Below are positions 5,094 to 11,742 of a stretch of DNA of 14,223 nt, piece by piece. This DNA is from DATMMS01 sp036824145 (lineage in GTDB: Bacteria > Chloroflexota > Dormibacteria > DASZGP01). How positions within the stretch are numbered: position 1 is the first letter of the stretch; every line of letters begins with the position of its first letter. Both the position numbers and the translations under genes were made by a program. Under the pieces are notes generated by a model. That model worked only from the letters and a program-made list of their open reading frames with translations. It had not been told where the DNA came from and made no database searches. The stretch spans positions 1 to 14,223 of the forward strand of contig DAITAT010000046.1 in NCBI GenBank assembly GCA_036824145.1. Direction: 5' to 3'.

Positions 5094-6766
5094 TCGACCA
5101 CCCCCGCTGCACCCGGAGCCATGGGGATGCGCACGTCCCGCGCGCCGGCCGCCGCCCAGGCCTCGTCATAACCGGCGTCGGCGTGGCGCATCACGCCGCT
5201 GGCGGGGTCGTTGGTCAGCACCAGCTCCAGGCGGCGCGCCGCCTCGGCGGTCCCGTCGGCGACCACCTGCGCCCCGGCGTGGATCGATCGCCCGATGCCC
5301 ACCCCGCCGCCGTGGTGCACCGCCACCCACGACGCCCCGCTGGAGGCGTTGAGCAGCGCGTTGAGGATCGGCCAGTCGGCGATGGCGTCGCTGCCGTCGC
5401 GCATCGACTCCGTCTCCCGCAGCGGCGAGGCGACGCTGCCGGAATCGAGGTGGTCGCGGCCGATCACCACCGGCGCTGAGAGCTCGCCGCTGGCGACCAT
5501 CTCGTTGAAGCGAATCCCGGCGAGGTGACGCTCGCCGGCGCCGAGCCAGCAGATTCGCGCCGGCAGGCCCTGGAACTGCACCCGCTCGGCGGCCAGCCGC
5601 ATCCAGCGAGCCAGGCTCTCGTTGGCCGGGAACAGCTCGAGGATGGCGCGATCGGTGGCGGCGATGTCGGCGGGATCGCCGCTGAGGGCGACCCAGCGGA
5701 AGGGCCCGATGCCCTCGCAGAAGAGCGGTCGGATGTAGGCGGGCACGAAGCCGGGATAGTCGAAGGCGTGGTCGTAGCCGCCGAGCTTGGCCTCGGCCCG
5801 GAGCGAGTTGCCGTAGTCGAAGACCTCGGCGCCGCGCGCCTGGAAATCCACCATCGCCTGGCAGTGCAGCGCCATCGACACGCGAGCACGCTTGAGGTAG
5901 CCGTCGGGGTCGGCGGCGCGAAGCTGCGCCGCATCGTCCAGCGACATCCCCGCGGGGACGTAGCCGAACAGGGGGTCGTGGGCGCTGGTCTGGTCGGTGA
6001 CGACGTCGACCGCCAGCCCGCTCGCCAGCAGCGCCGGAAGCGCCTCGGCAGCGTTGGCGACGACGCCGACCGACAGCGCGCGGCGCTCCTCGCGAGCCAG
6101 GTCGCAGCGCCGCACCGCGTCCTCCAGCGAGTCGGCGCGCTCGTCGAGGTAGCCGGTCTCGAGGCGGCGTTCCAGCCGGGCCGGGTCGACCTCGACGCAC
6201 AGCGCCACGCCGTCGTTCATGGTCACCGCCAGGGGCTGCGCCCCGCCCATCCCGCCGAGCCCTGAGGTCAGCACCAGCCGCCCCGCGAGCGAGCCGCCGA
6301 AGCGTTTCCTGGCGATCGCGGCGAAGGTCTCGTAGGTCCCCTGGAGGATGCCCTGGGTGCCGATGTAGATCCACGAACCGGCGGTCATCTGGCCGTACAT
6401 CGTCAGCCCCTCGGCCTCCAGCCGCCAGAACTCGTCCGGCGTGGCCCAGTCCGGGACCAGCAGGCTGTTGGCGATCAGGACCCGCGGCGCCATCTCGTGC
6501 GTCCGGGCCACGCCGACCGGCTTGCCCGACTGCACCAGCAAGGTGTCGTCAGGGCGCATCGACCGCAGGCTCGCGACGATGGCGTCGAAGCATTCCCAAT
6601 TGCGCGCGGCCTTGCCCCGGCCGCCGTAGACGATGAGGTTGTCGGGGTCCTCGGCAACCTCGGGGTCGAGGTTGTTCATCAGGCAGCGCAGCGCGCCTTC
6701 GATCTGCCAGCTGGCGCAAGAGATCTGGTTGCCACGCGGCGCCCGCACCGGGCGCGCGCCCTTCAC
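5090..6766 (-). CDS. hutU: Urocanate hydratase
   Basis: This 558-residue protein, of normal length, converts urocanate to 4-imidazolone-5-propanoate with tightly bound NAD+ used as an electrophile. Visible hallmarks are RGNQISCASWQIEGALRCLM (11-30), VYGGRGKAARNW (46-57), YIGTQGILQGTYETF (134-148), the dinucleotide loop GLGGMGGAQPLA (169-180), the block ICWLG...RDHLDSGSVASP, and NALLNASSGASWVAVHHGGG near the C-terminus. The start is GTG 6766, because it overlaps the hutH stop as GTGA and gives the usual N-terminus. The frame is open further upstream into hutH, but that extension is Arg-rich and not family-like. Confidence 0.97.
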   Translation of the reverse strand: MKGARPVRAPRGNQISCASWQIEGALRCLMNNLDPEVAEDPDNLIVYGGRGKAARNWECFDAIVASLRSMRPDDTLLVQSGKPVGVARTHEMAPRVLIANSLLVPDWATPDEFWRLEAEGLTMYGQMTAGSWIYIGTQGILQGTYETFAAIARKRFGGSLAGRLVLTSGLGGMGGAQPLAVTMNDGVALCVEVDPARLERRLETGYLDERADSLEDAVRRCDLAREERRALSVGVVANAAEALPALLASGLAVDVVTDQTSAHDPLFGYVPAGMSLDDAAQLRAADPDGYLKRARVSMALHCQAMVDFQARGAEVFDYGNSLRAEAKLGGYDHAFDYPGFVPAYIRPLFCEGIGPFRWVALSGDPADIAATDRAILELFPANESLARWMRLAAERVQFQGLPARICWLGAGERHLAGIRFNEMVASGELSAPVVIGRDHLDSGSVASPLRETESMRDGSDAIADWPILNALLNASSGASWVAVHHGGGVGIGRSIHAGAQVVADGTAEAARRLELVLTNDPASGVMRHADAGYDEAWAAAGARDVRIPMAPGAAGVVD

Positions 6767-8295
6767 AGCAGCGCCCCGATGGCAGCCTCGGCGCCGGCGC
6801 GCCACTCCGGCGACGCCAGCCAGGCCTCGGCGGCGGCGAGGTCGGGCGCCAGGAATCGGTCCTGGTCGAGGTGCTCGACGCGACCCCGGAGTGAGTCCCG
6901 GAGCGCTGCTGTGCCCGGCCCGGCATGCAGCGCGGCATCGGATTCCCGCAGGTCGAGGGCCTGGGCGGCGCAGACCGCCTCGATCGCGATCACGCGCCGG
7001 AGCTCGGTGACGGAGCGTCGCGTCCTAAGCGCCGCCGTCCATCCCATCGAGACATGATCCTCCTGGCCGGCGCTGGCCGACATCGACTGCGCCGCCAGCG
7101 GCGTGGCGGCGGCGCGCAGCGAGGCGACGATGGCGGCGGCGGTGTACTGCGCGATCATCAGGCCGCTGTTCACGCCCGGGTTGTCGACCAGGAACGCCGG
7201 CAGGCCTCCGGAGCGCGCAGGGTCGAGCAGGCGATCGACGCGACGCTCGGCAATCGCGGCGACGTCGGCACACACCGAGGCGCACATGTCGGCGGCGTAG
7301 GCGAGCGCCTGGCCGTGGAAGTTGCCGCTGCTGACCACCTGGTCGCCGAGGACCACGGGGTTGTCGACCACGGCGCTGAGCTCCCGCTCCACCGTCTGCC
7401 GCGCGAACCCGACCACGTCGCGCGCGGCGCCGTGGACCTGCGGGGCGCACCGGAGCGAGTAGGCATCCTGCACCGCGTGGTGGGACTCGCGGTGCGAGGC
7501 GACGATGGCGGAGCCGTCGAGGAGGCGACGGATGTTGGCCGCCGAGTCGCGCTGTCCAGGCGAGGCACGGAGGGCGACGATGGCCTCCTCGAAGACCACG
7601 GGGGTGCCGAGCAGGGCTTCGATGCTCAAAGCGCCGGTGGCGTCAACCGCGGTGAGCAGCTCGCTGAGGTCGTGGACGGCCAGGGCGAGGGCGGCGGCCA
7701 TGCCGTCGGTGCCATTGATCAGCGCCAGCCCCTCTTTGGGCCCGAGCTTGAGAGGCACGATCCCGCCATCGACAAGCGCCGGGCCCGCGGGCGCCGGCGT
7801 CCCGTCGGGGCCGACCACCCAGCCTTCACCGAGCAGGCAGGACGCCGCGTGGGCGAGGGGGGCGAGGTCGCCGGATGCCCCCAGCGACCCGTGCTCGGGG
7901 ACGTACGGACGGATGCCGGCGTTCAGCACCGCGACGATGGCCTCGACCAGCTCGGGCCGCACGCCGGAGTAGCCGGCGGTCAGCGACCGGGCTCGGAGCA
8001 GCATCATGCCTCGCACCACCTCATCGTCGACAGGCGCCCCCATCCCCGCGCTGTGGCTGAGGACGATGGCGCGCTGCAGTATGGCGCGGTCCTCGACAGC
8101 GATGGCGGTGTCGGCGAGGGCGCCGAACCCCGTGGTCACTCCATATATGGAGGCGTCGGAGTCATGCAGCCGCTCGACCACGGCCAGCGAAGGCTGCATG
8201 CTCTGGCGGGCAGCCTCGGCCACCTCGACTCGCTCGCCCCGGCGCGCCACGTCGACGACCTGGTCGATCGTGAGCGGCGAGCCGTCGATGCGCAC
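6763..8295 (-). CDS. hutH: Histidine ammonia-lyase
   Basis: This 510-residue aromatic amino acid lyase performs the first step: L-histidine to trans-urocanate and ammonia. The tripeptide Ala140-Ser141-Gly142 in GSLGASGDLAPLAH cyclises to the MIO prosthetic group. Tyr51 in YGVTTGFG is the family's catalytic base region. SSGNFHGQALAYAAD, GGLPAFLVDNPGVNSGLMIA and QEDHVSMG further along are typical. The GTG at 8295 is the first codon of a predicted leaderless transcript, so hutH heads the operon hutHUGI plus the DUF4236 gene. No regulator gene for hut is in the window. Confidence 0.97.
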   Translation of the reverse strand: MRIDGSPLTIDQVVDVARRGERVEVAEAARQSMQPSLAVVERLHDSDASIYGVTTGFGALADTAIAVEDRAILQRAIVLSHSAGMGAPVDDEVVRGMMLLRARSLTAGYSGVRPELVEAIVAVLNAGIRPYVPEHGSLGASGDLAPLAHAASCLLGEGWVVGPDGTPAPAGPALVDGGIVPLKLGPKEGLALINGTDGMAAALALAVHDLSELLTAVDATGALSIEALLGTPVVFEEAIVALRASPGQRDSAANIRRLLDGSAIVASHRESHHAVQDAYSLRCAPQVHGAARDVVGFARQTVERELSAVVDNPVVLGDQVVSSGNFHGQALAYAADMCASVCADVAAIAERRVDRLLDPARSGGLPAFLVDNPGVNSGLMIAQYTAAAIVASLRAAATPLAAQSMSASAGQEDHVSMGWTAALRTRRSVTELRRVIAIEAVCAAQALDLRESDAALHAGPGTAALRDSLRGRVEHLDQDRFLAPDLAAAEAWLASPEWRAGAEAAIGALL

Positions 8296-8301
8296 CAGCC
8301 G

Positions 8302-8330
8302 ACACTACGCGGCCCCGCGCCCGGAGGCAA
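8302..8330 (-). promoter_or_regulatory. hut operon promoter (leaderless)
   Basis: On the minus strand, TTGCCT (8330-8325), 17 bases of spacer, TAGTGT (8307-8302), then 6 bases to the GTG of hutH at 8295. This is the best complete promoter in the window. The same -35, TTGCCT, precedes the XRE gene at 11368. I see no obvious inverted repeat for a HutC-type repressor. Confidence 0.6.
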
Positions 8331-8353
8331 GCGCGCAGAGCGATGTCAGGCGC

Positions 8354-8359
8354 TAGGGT
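8354..8359 (+). promoter_or_regulatory. -10 box for the DM13 gene
   Basis: TAGGGT ends 9 bases before ATG 8369, giving a leaderless or nearly leaderless transcript. There is no SD sequence and no clear -35. It faces away from the hut promoter in a 73-base divergent region. Confidence 0.4.
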
Positions 8360-8368
8360 TGGTCCCGG

Positions 8369-8911
8369 ATGAAGCACGGCACCTCTGTCTTCAGCCGCCA
8401 CCGGCTGGCTTTGATCGCGGCCTTCGTGGTCGTCGCGGTGGCGGCGGCAATCCCGGTGACCGCGTATGTGATCGTGCCCCTCTTCGTGCGTTCGACCGTG
8501 GTCGAGAGCGCCCCCAGCACCACGCCATCGGCCGCGGGCACATCCACACCCGACACCGCGTCCACCCCGGCTGTCGCCGGCAACACGACGCTTTCGACCG
8601 GCACGCTGCAGCGAATCACCGCTGTCGACTTCGGCACCGGCAAGGTGTCGATCCTGCAGGTCAGCCGGCGGCGCTTCCTTCGCTTTGAGAATGTCGAGAT
8701 CGCGGCGGCGCCCGCAATCCACGTCTACCTGTCCGACCGCACCGACGGCAACCCCGGGACCTTCACCGACCTGGGCGTGCTCAAAGCCACCAGCGGTTCG
8801 TTCAACTACGTGATCCCAACCACAGTCGATCTCAGCAGGGTGAAGTCAGTGGTTGCCTGGTGCCAGCAGTTCACGGTCACGATCACCTACGCGGTGCTTC
8901 AGCCGACCTAG
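8369..8911 (+). CDS. Membrane-anchored DM13-domain protein
   Basis: This 180-residue protein has a basic N-terminus, one hydrophobic helix (about 14-40) that acts as an anchor or uncleaved signal, a Ser/Thr/Ala-rich linker (about 41-76), and a DM13 domain (about 77-178). DM13 features visible are the opening GTLQRITAVDFGTGKVSILQ, the centre PAIHVYLSD, the block DLGVLKATSGSFNYVIP, and VDLSRVKSVVAWCQQF with its single Cys. DM13 domains are proposed to take part in electron transfer or redox at the cell surface; that is inferred from the family, not shown here. No lipobox Cys is visible. Its TAG shares the bases CTAG with the stop of the facing MBL gene. Confidence 0.85.
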   Translation: MKHGTSVFSRHRLALIAAFVVVAVAAAIPVTAYVIVPLFVRSTVVESAPSTTPSAAGTSTPDTASTPAVAGNTTLSTGTLQRITAVDFGTGKVSILQVSRRRFLRFENVEIAAAPAIHVYLSDRTDGNPGTFTDLGVLKATSGSFNYVIPTTVDLSRVKSVVAWCQQFTVTITYAVLQPT

Positions 8912-9404
8912 TTCGCTGCCTGGAGGTTCTCCAACTCAAGGTGGTCGTGCGAGCAGAAGATGTGGCGCACGTCACCAGCGCGAAAGCCGAGGCGCTCCAC
9001 CTGCCGGATCGCANNNNNNNNNNNNNNNNNNNNNNNNNNNNNNNNNNNNNNNNNNNNNNNNNNNNNNNNNNNNNNNNNNNNNNNNNNNNNNNNNNNNNNN
9101 NNNNNNNNNNNNNGATGTGGCGCACGTCACCAGCGCGAAAGCCGAGGCGCTCCACCTGCCGGATCGCAGTCTCCTCGGGATCTAGGGTCGGGCGCAAGGT
9201 GGCCTCGAAGTGCCTCCCGAGCGTGTGCCGTGGCTTCATGTCCACCAACCCCATACCCGTGTCCACGAGCACAAGGTCGGACTCGGTCTCGATCAGAAGG
9301 CAGTGGGCGACCAGCAATCCCGGCGAGAACATGCCGCCCTCACCGTTGATCAGGCGCGCGGTGAACGGGCACTGGGTGCCGCAGTTGAGGTGGTGGACGC
9401 GCAC
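8908..9404 (-). CDS. MBL-fold metallo-hydrolase, interrupted by an assembly gap
   Basis: Reading leftwards from GTG 9404, residues 1-97 are the N-terminal half of a metallo-beta-lactamase-fold hydrolase of the lactonase-like type (VHHLNCGTQCPF, CLLIETESDLVLVDTGMGL, DPEETAIRQVERLGF, DVRHI). The next segment in such proteins is the metal-binding HxHxDH, which is absent: the frame meets 100 N. On the far side, the same AIRQVERLGFRAGDVRHI is repeated, then IFCSHDHLELENLQAAN and a stop. That ending resembles the usual C-terminus of the family (an FxxHD motif), so the middle of the gene, probably more than 100 residues, is missing. Merging the two 55-base copies would give an in-frame 113-residue protein. 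The start is leaderless: TATCAT lies 6 bases upstream. Confidence 0.75.
8959..9013 (+). repeat. 55-base direct repeat, left copy at the gap edge
   Basis: It is identical to 9114-9168 and ends exactly where the N run begins. This is most simply the shared k-mer of two assembly contigs rather than a biological repeat. Confidence 0.9.
9014..9113. other. Assembly gap of exactly 100 N
   Basis: A run of exactly 100 N is the conventional placeholder for a gap of unknown size. It falls inside the MBL-fold gene and its length does not preserve the reading frame. Confidence 0.98.
9114..9168 (+). repeat. 55-base direct repeat, right copy at the gap edge
   Basis: It is identical to 8959-9013 and starts on the first base after the N run. 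On the minus strand both copies encode AIRQVERLGFRAGDVRHI. Confidence 0.9.
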
Positions 9405-9410
9405 CGCGTG

Positions 9411-9416
9411 ATGATA
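9411..9416 (-). promoter_or_regulatory. -10 box for the MBL-fold gene (leaderless)
   Basis: TATCAT on the minus strand ends 6 bases before the GTG at 9404. It overlaps by two bases the -10 of the divergent membrane-protein gene, so the two promoters probably compete. Confidence 0.55.
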
Positions 9417-9420
9417 CGGT
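9412..9420 (+). promoter_or_regulatory. Extended -10 for the oxidase-like membrane protein
   Basis: TGA followed by TACGGT (9415-9420) fits an extended -10. A start near 9427 would leave a short leader carrying the GGAGGG ribosome site at 9437-9442. This is one of the few genes here with a clear SD. Confidence 0.4.
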
Positions 9421-9449
9421 GGGGCCGAACAGTTCTGGAGGGTGACCAA

Positions 9450-10652
9450 ATGATTTCTTCGTCCTGGACCTGGGAGACCCGATTCCTCTTCCGCGTCGCG
9501 CTGATGGTCTTCACGGTCACCGTCGCCATCGGGATATTCAACGGCTTCCACTTCATCGAACTGTCCCGCGCCGTGCTGCTGACCCACGTCCACGCCGGGA
9601 CGCTCGGGTTCATCACCCTGAGCGCCTTCGGCGCAGCCTTCTGGCTCTACGCCGGACCCGGCGGCACCATGGACGGCCACGCCCGGGGCGTCGCGGTTGC
9701 GATGGCGGTGGCGGTACCTCTATATGTACTGGCTTTCCTGACGGGCAACTTCGTCCTTCGCGCCGTCTTCGGGACGCCGGTGCTGCTGCTGATCATCGGT
9801 ATGGTCGTGTTCCTGATCAGAAACATCGGCACCGGGCGCAGCACCCCGCGCCTGGGCGTGCTACTGGGGTTCACGGTGCTGGTGATCGGCTCGACCATCG
9901 GCGTCCTGATTCAGATCCAACTCGCGGCCGACCACACCTTCCTGCCCGACAACGCCGTCGCCGGGCACGCCGCGGCCCAGGTCTTCGGCTACCTCGTCCT
10001 CGTCGCGCTCTCGCTCATCGATTGGCGCCTCAAAGGGACCTCGACCCTGACCTGGGCAGGCGGGATCCAGGTCGTCTTTTACTTCCTGGCCGGCATCCTG
10101 GTGGCGATGGGCGCCCTGCTGAACATTCAGCCCCTGCTGGGATCCTTTATCCCCCTTTCGATCATCGCGACGGTGATCTTCCTGGTGCGCGTGGGCGGAA
10201 GCGTGGTGACCACGAACTTCATGGAGGCCGGCAGCCGCCGCCACTATGCCATCGCGGTGCCCTGGGTGATCGTCAACATCGTGGTCACGATCATCGCGAT
10301 CGTAATCGTGATCTCGAAGGGCATCGATAACGCGCCCTTCAACCTGTTCATCGCCGCCGACCACGCCATCTTCATCGGCGTCATGGTCAACATGGTGTTC
10401 GGACTGATCCAGGACTTCACGCCGGGGCAGAGACATATCGCCCCTTGGACCGAGAACGTCGTCTTCTGGGTGCTGAACATCGCGCTGGTCGGGTTCGTCA
10501 CCACCCTACTGCTCAACCAGCCGACAGGCGAGAAGTTCTTTGTGCCCTTCCAGGGAGCCGCGATCCTGGTGGGAATCGTGGTCTTCAGCATGCGGCTGGC
10601 GGCACCGCCCGCTGCCTCAGACGAGCCTGCCAAGGTCATCGCCGCGGCTTAG
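9450..10652 (+). CDS. Multi-pass membrane protein like heme-copper oxidase subunit I / NnrS
   Basis: This 400-residue protein is almost entirely hydrophobic, with about 11-12 membrane helices. Histidines inside or at the ends of helices recall heme ligands: THVHAGTLGF (45-54), AGHAAAQVFGY (171-181) and AADHAIFIGVMVN (302-314). The HVH near helix 2 followed by LGFITLSAFG resembles the cbb3 oxidase subunit I and NnrS families, which bind heme or copper and handle oxygen or nitric oxide. It lacks the long loops of a true terminal oxidase subunit I, and no subunit II, cytochrome c or NO-response gene lies beside it. ATG 9450 has GGAGGG 7 bases upstream. It could instead be an uncharacterised heme-binding membrane protein; function is unproven. 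Confidence 0.7.
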   Translation: MISSSWTWETRFLFRVALMVFTVTVAIGIFNGFHFIELSRAVLLTHVHAGTLGFITLSAFGAAFWLYAGPGGTMDGHARGVAVAMAVAVPLYVLAFLTGNFVLRAVFGTPVLLLIIGMVVFLIRNIGTGRSTPRLGVLLGFTVLVIGSTIGVLIQIQLAADHTFLPDNAVAGHAAAQVFGYLVLVALSLIDWRLKGTSTLTWAGGIQVVFYFLAGILVAMGALLNIQPLLGSFIPLSIIATVIFLVRVGGSVVTTNFMEAGSRRHYAIAVPWVIVNIVVTIIAIVIVISKGIDNAPFNLFIAADHAIFIGVMVNMVFGLIQDFTPGQRHIAPWTENVVFWVLNIALVGFVTTLLLNQPTGEKFFVPFQGAAILVGIVVFSMRLAAPPAASDEPAKVIAAA

Positions 10653-10707
10653 GCAGCAACCCCCTAACCCTCCGGTAGCCGCGGCGCCGGCATAACCGGC
10701 CGGCGGA

Positions 10708-10713
10708 TAGAGT
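10708..10713 (+). promoter_or_regulatory. Possible -10 box for the FMN reductase gene
   Basis: TAGAGT lies 10 bases before ATG 10724, giving a very short leader without an SD. No -35 is seen. An imperfect GC hairpin (10686-10700) just upstream could be a weak end signal for the preceding gene. Confidence 0.35.
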
Positions 10714-10723
10714 TGGCGCAAAC

Positions 10724-11314
10724 ATGGAAAGTGAGGCGCGACCGCACATCCTGGTCATCCTCGGCTCGACGCGCCAGGGGCGCTTTGGCGAGACAGTGGC
10801 GCGGTGGCTCTTTCCCATCGTTGAGAGCCGCGAGGACCTGACCTCGGAGCTTGTCGACCTCCGGGACTGGAAGCTGCCGTACTACGATCGGCCCAACGTG
10901 GCCGCCGCCAGCGAGTACGACGACGAGCAATGCCGCGCTTGGGCCGAGGTCGTAGGCCGCGCCGACGGCTTCCTCATCATCACCCCCGAGTACAACTTCG
11001 GCTACCCGGCGGTGCTCAAGAGCGCACTCGACGCCGTCTACGACGAGTGGAACCGCAAGCCCGTCGCCTTCGCCGGTTACGGCGGCTGGTCAGGCGGCAC
11101 TCGAGGAGTCCAGCAGCTGCGAGAGGTTGCCGTCGAGCTGCAAATGGCTCCGGTCCGCGGCCAGGTGGTCCTGCAGTTCGCAAGGCGGCTCTTCGACGAG
11201 GAGGGCAACCCCAAGAATGCCGATTTCTACAACGCCGCCGCGACCCGGATGCTGGACGACCTTGCCTGGTGGGCGGTGGCCCTGAAAAACGCCCGAGAGG
11301 AAACGGTTCACTAA
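10724..11314 (+). CDS. NADPH-dependent FMN reductase (flavodoxin-like fold)
   Basis: This 196-residue protein has the phosphate-binding loop GSTRQGR (14-20), then TPEYNFGYPAVLKSALD (87-103), which contacts the flavin, and GYGGWSGGTRGVQQLR (118-133). These are the standard motifs of the NAD(P)H-dependent FMN reductase / ArsH-related family. It would transfer electrons from NAD(P)H to bound FMN and on to quinones, azo dyes or other acceptors; the substrate cannot be told. It is a cytoplasmic protein with no transmembrane segment. It stands alone between two promoters. Confidence 0.9.
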   Translation: MESEARPHILVILGSTRQGRFGETVARWLFPIVESREDLTSELVDLRDWKLPYYDRPNVAAASEYDDEQCRAWAEVVGRADGFLIITPEYNFGYPAVLKSALDAVYDEWNRKPVAFAGYGGWSGGTRGVQQLREVAVELQMAPVRGQVVLQFARRLFDEEGNPKNADFYNAAATRMLDDLAWWAVALKNAREETVH

Positions 11315-11331
11315 CCCAACGACGCTCTGGT

Positions 11332-11361
11332 TTGCCTTCAGGCCGACATAGCAGGTATGCT
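11332..11361 (+). promoter_or_regulatory. Promoter of the XRE/nucleotidyltransferase pair
   Basis: TTGCCT (11332-11337), 18 bases, TATGCT (11356-11361), then 6 bases to ATG 11368. The layout matches the hut promoter and predicts a leaderless transcript. Confidence 0.6.
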
Positions 11362-11365
11362 ATGT
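11346..11365. promoter_or_regulatory. Perfect inverted repeat over the promoter (operator)
   Basis: ACATAGCA (11346-11353), GGTA, TGCTATGT (11358-11365): perfect 8-base arms. The repeat covers the -10 box and reaches almost to the transcription start. It is the expected site for the XRE protein encoded immediately downstream, which would repress its own synthesis. Confidence 0.65.
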
Positions 11366-11367
11366 TC

Positions 11368-11742
11368 ATGAACGCAGCAAAGCTCGGTCTGCAGGTGGCT
11401 ACCGAGCGGCGCCGGGCCGGGTTCACCCAGGCGGAGTTGGCCAAAAAACTCGGCACTACCCAGTCGGCCCTTTCGAGGGTCGAGGCAGGTCGGGTATTGC
11501 CACGGCTCGATTTCCTGGACCGTTTGGCGCGTGAGCTTGGCAGACCCCTGGTCCTAACCCTCGGCACCTCCGCCCGGCCCGCCGCGGACCGCGCGGAACG
11601 CGTGCGTCGCGCCCTCGGCGACTTTAAGTTCGATCCGTGGCAGCGGAACCCGTCGGCAGCCGAGCGACGCAGCCTAGAATCCGACGGGTTAACTCGTGAG
11701 CATTATCGACGCCCAGGATCTGCTGCGCGCCGCGTCGGCTGA
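11368..11742 (+). CDS. XRE-family HTH protein, probable antitoxin/repressor
   Basis: This 124-residue protein has an N-terminal XRE helix-turn-helix (about 5-62: RAGFTQAELAKKLGTTQSAL then SRVEAGRVLPRLDFLDRLA). A linker follows, then a conserved-looking C-terminal segment, FKFDPWQRNPSAAERRSLES then DGLTREHYRR. The HTH would bind the inverted repeat on its own promoter. The C-terminal segment is a candidate toxin-contact region. Start: ATG 11368 follows the -10 box by 6 bases; an in-frame ATG at 11362 would add two residues. Its last 47 bases overlap the downstream nucleotidyltransferase gene in another frame. Antitoxin function is inferred from gene order and family. Confidence 0.8.
   Translation: MNAAKLGLQVATERRRAGFTQAELAKKLGTTQSALSRVEAGRVLPRLDFLDRLARELGRPLVLTLGTSARPAADRAERVRRALGDFKFDPWQRNPSAAERRSLESDGLTREHYRRPGSAARRVG

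Noticed and set aside
5166..6374. Second minus-strand frame of about 400 codons inside hutU
   Set aside because: Arg/Ala/Gly-rich translation without motifs, fully inside the hutU frame; a by-product of high GC at third positions.
6925..8688. Plus-strand open frame of 587 codons opposite hutH
   Set aside because: It is the shadow of hutH in GC-rich DNA: composition is Arg/Gly/His/Asp-heavy with no domain, and the minus strand encodes an unmistakable enzyme.
8959..9168. Tandem 55-base repeat as a biological repeat or mobile-element end
   Set aside because: Both copies abut an exact 100-N run, which fits assembly k-mer overlap far better.
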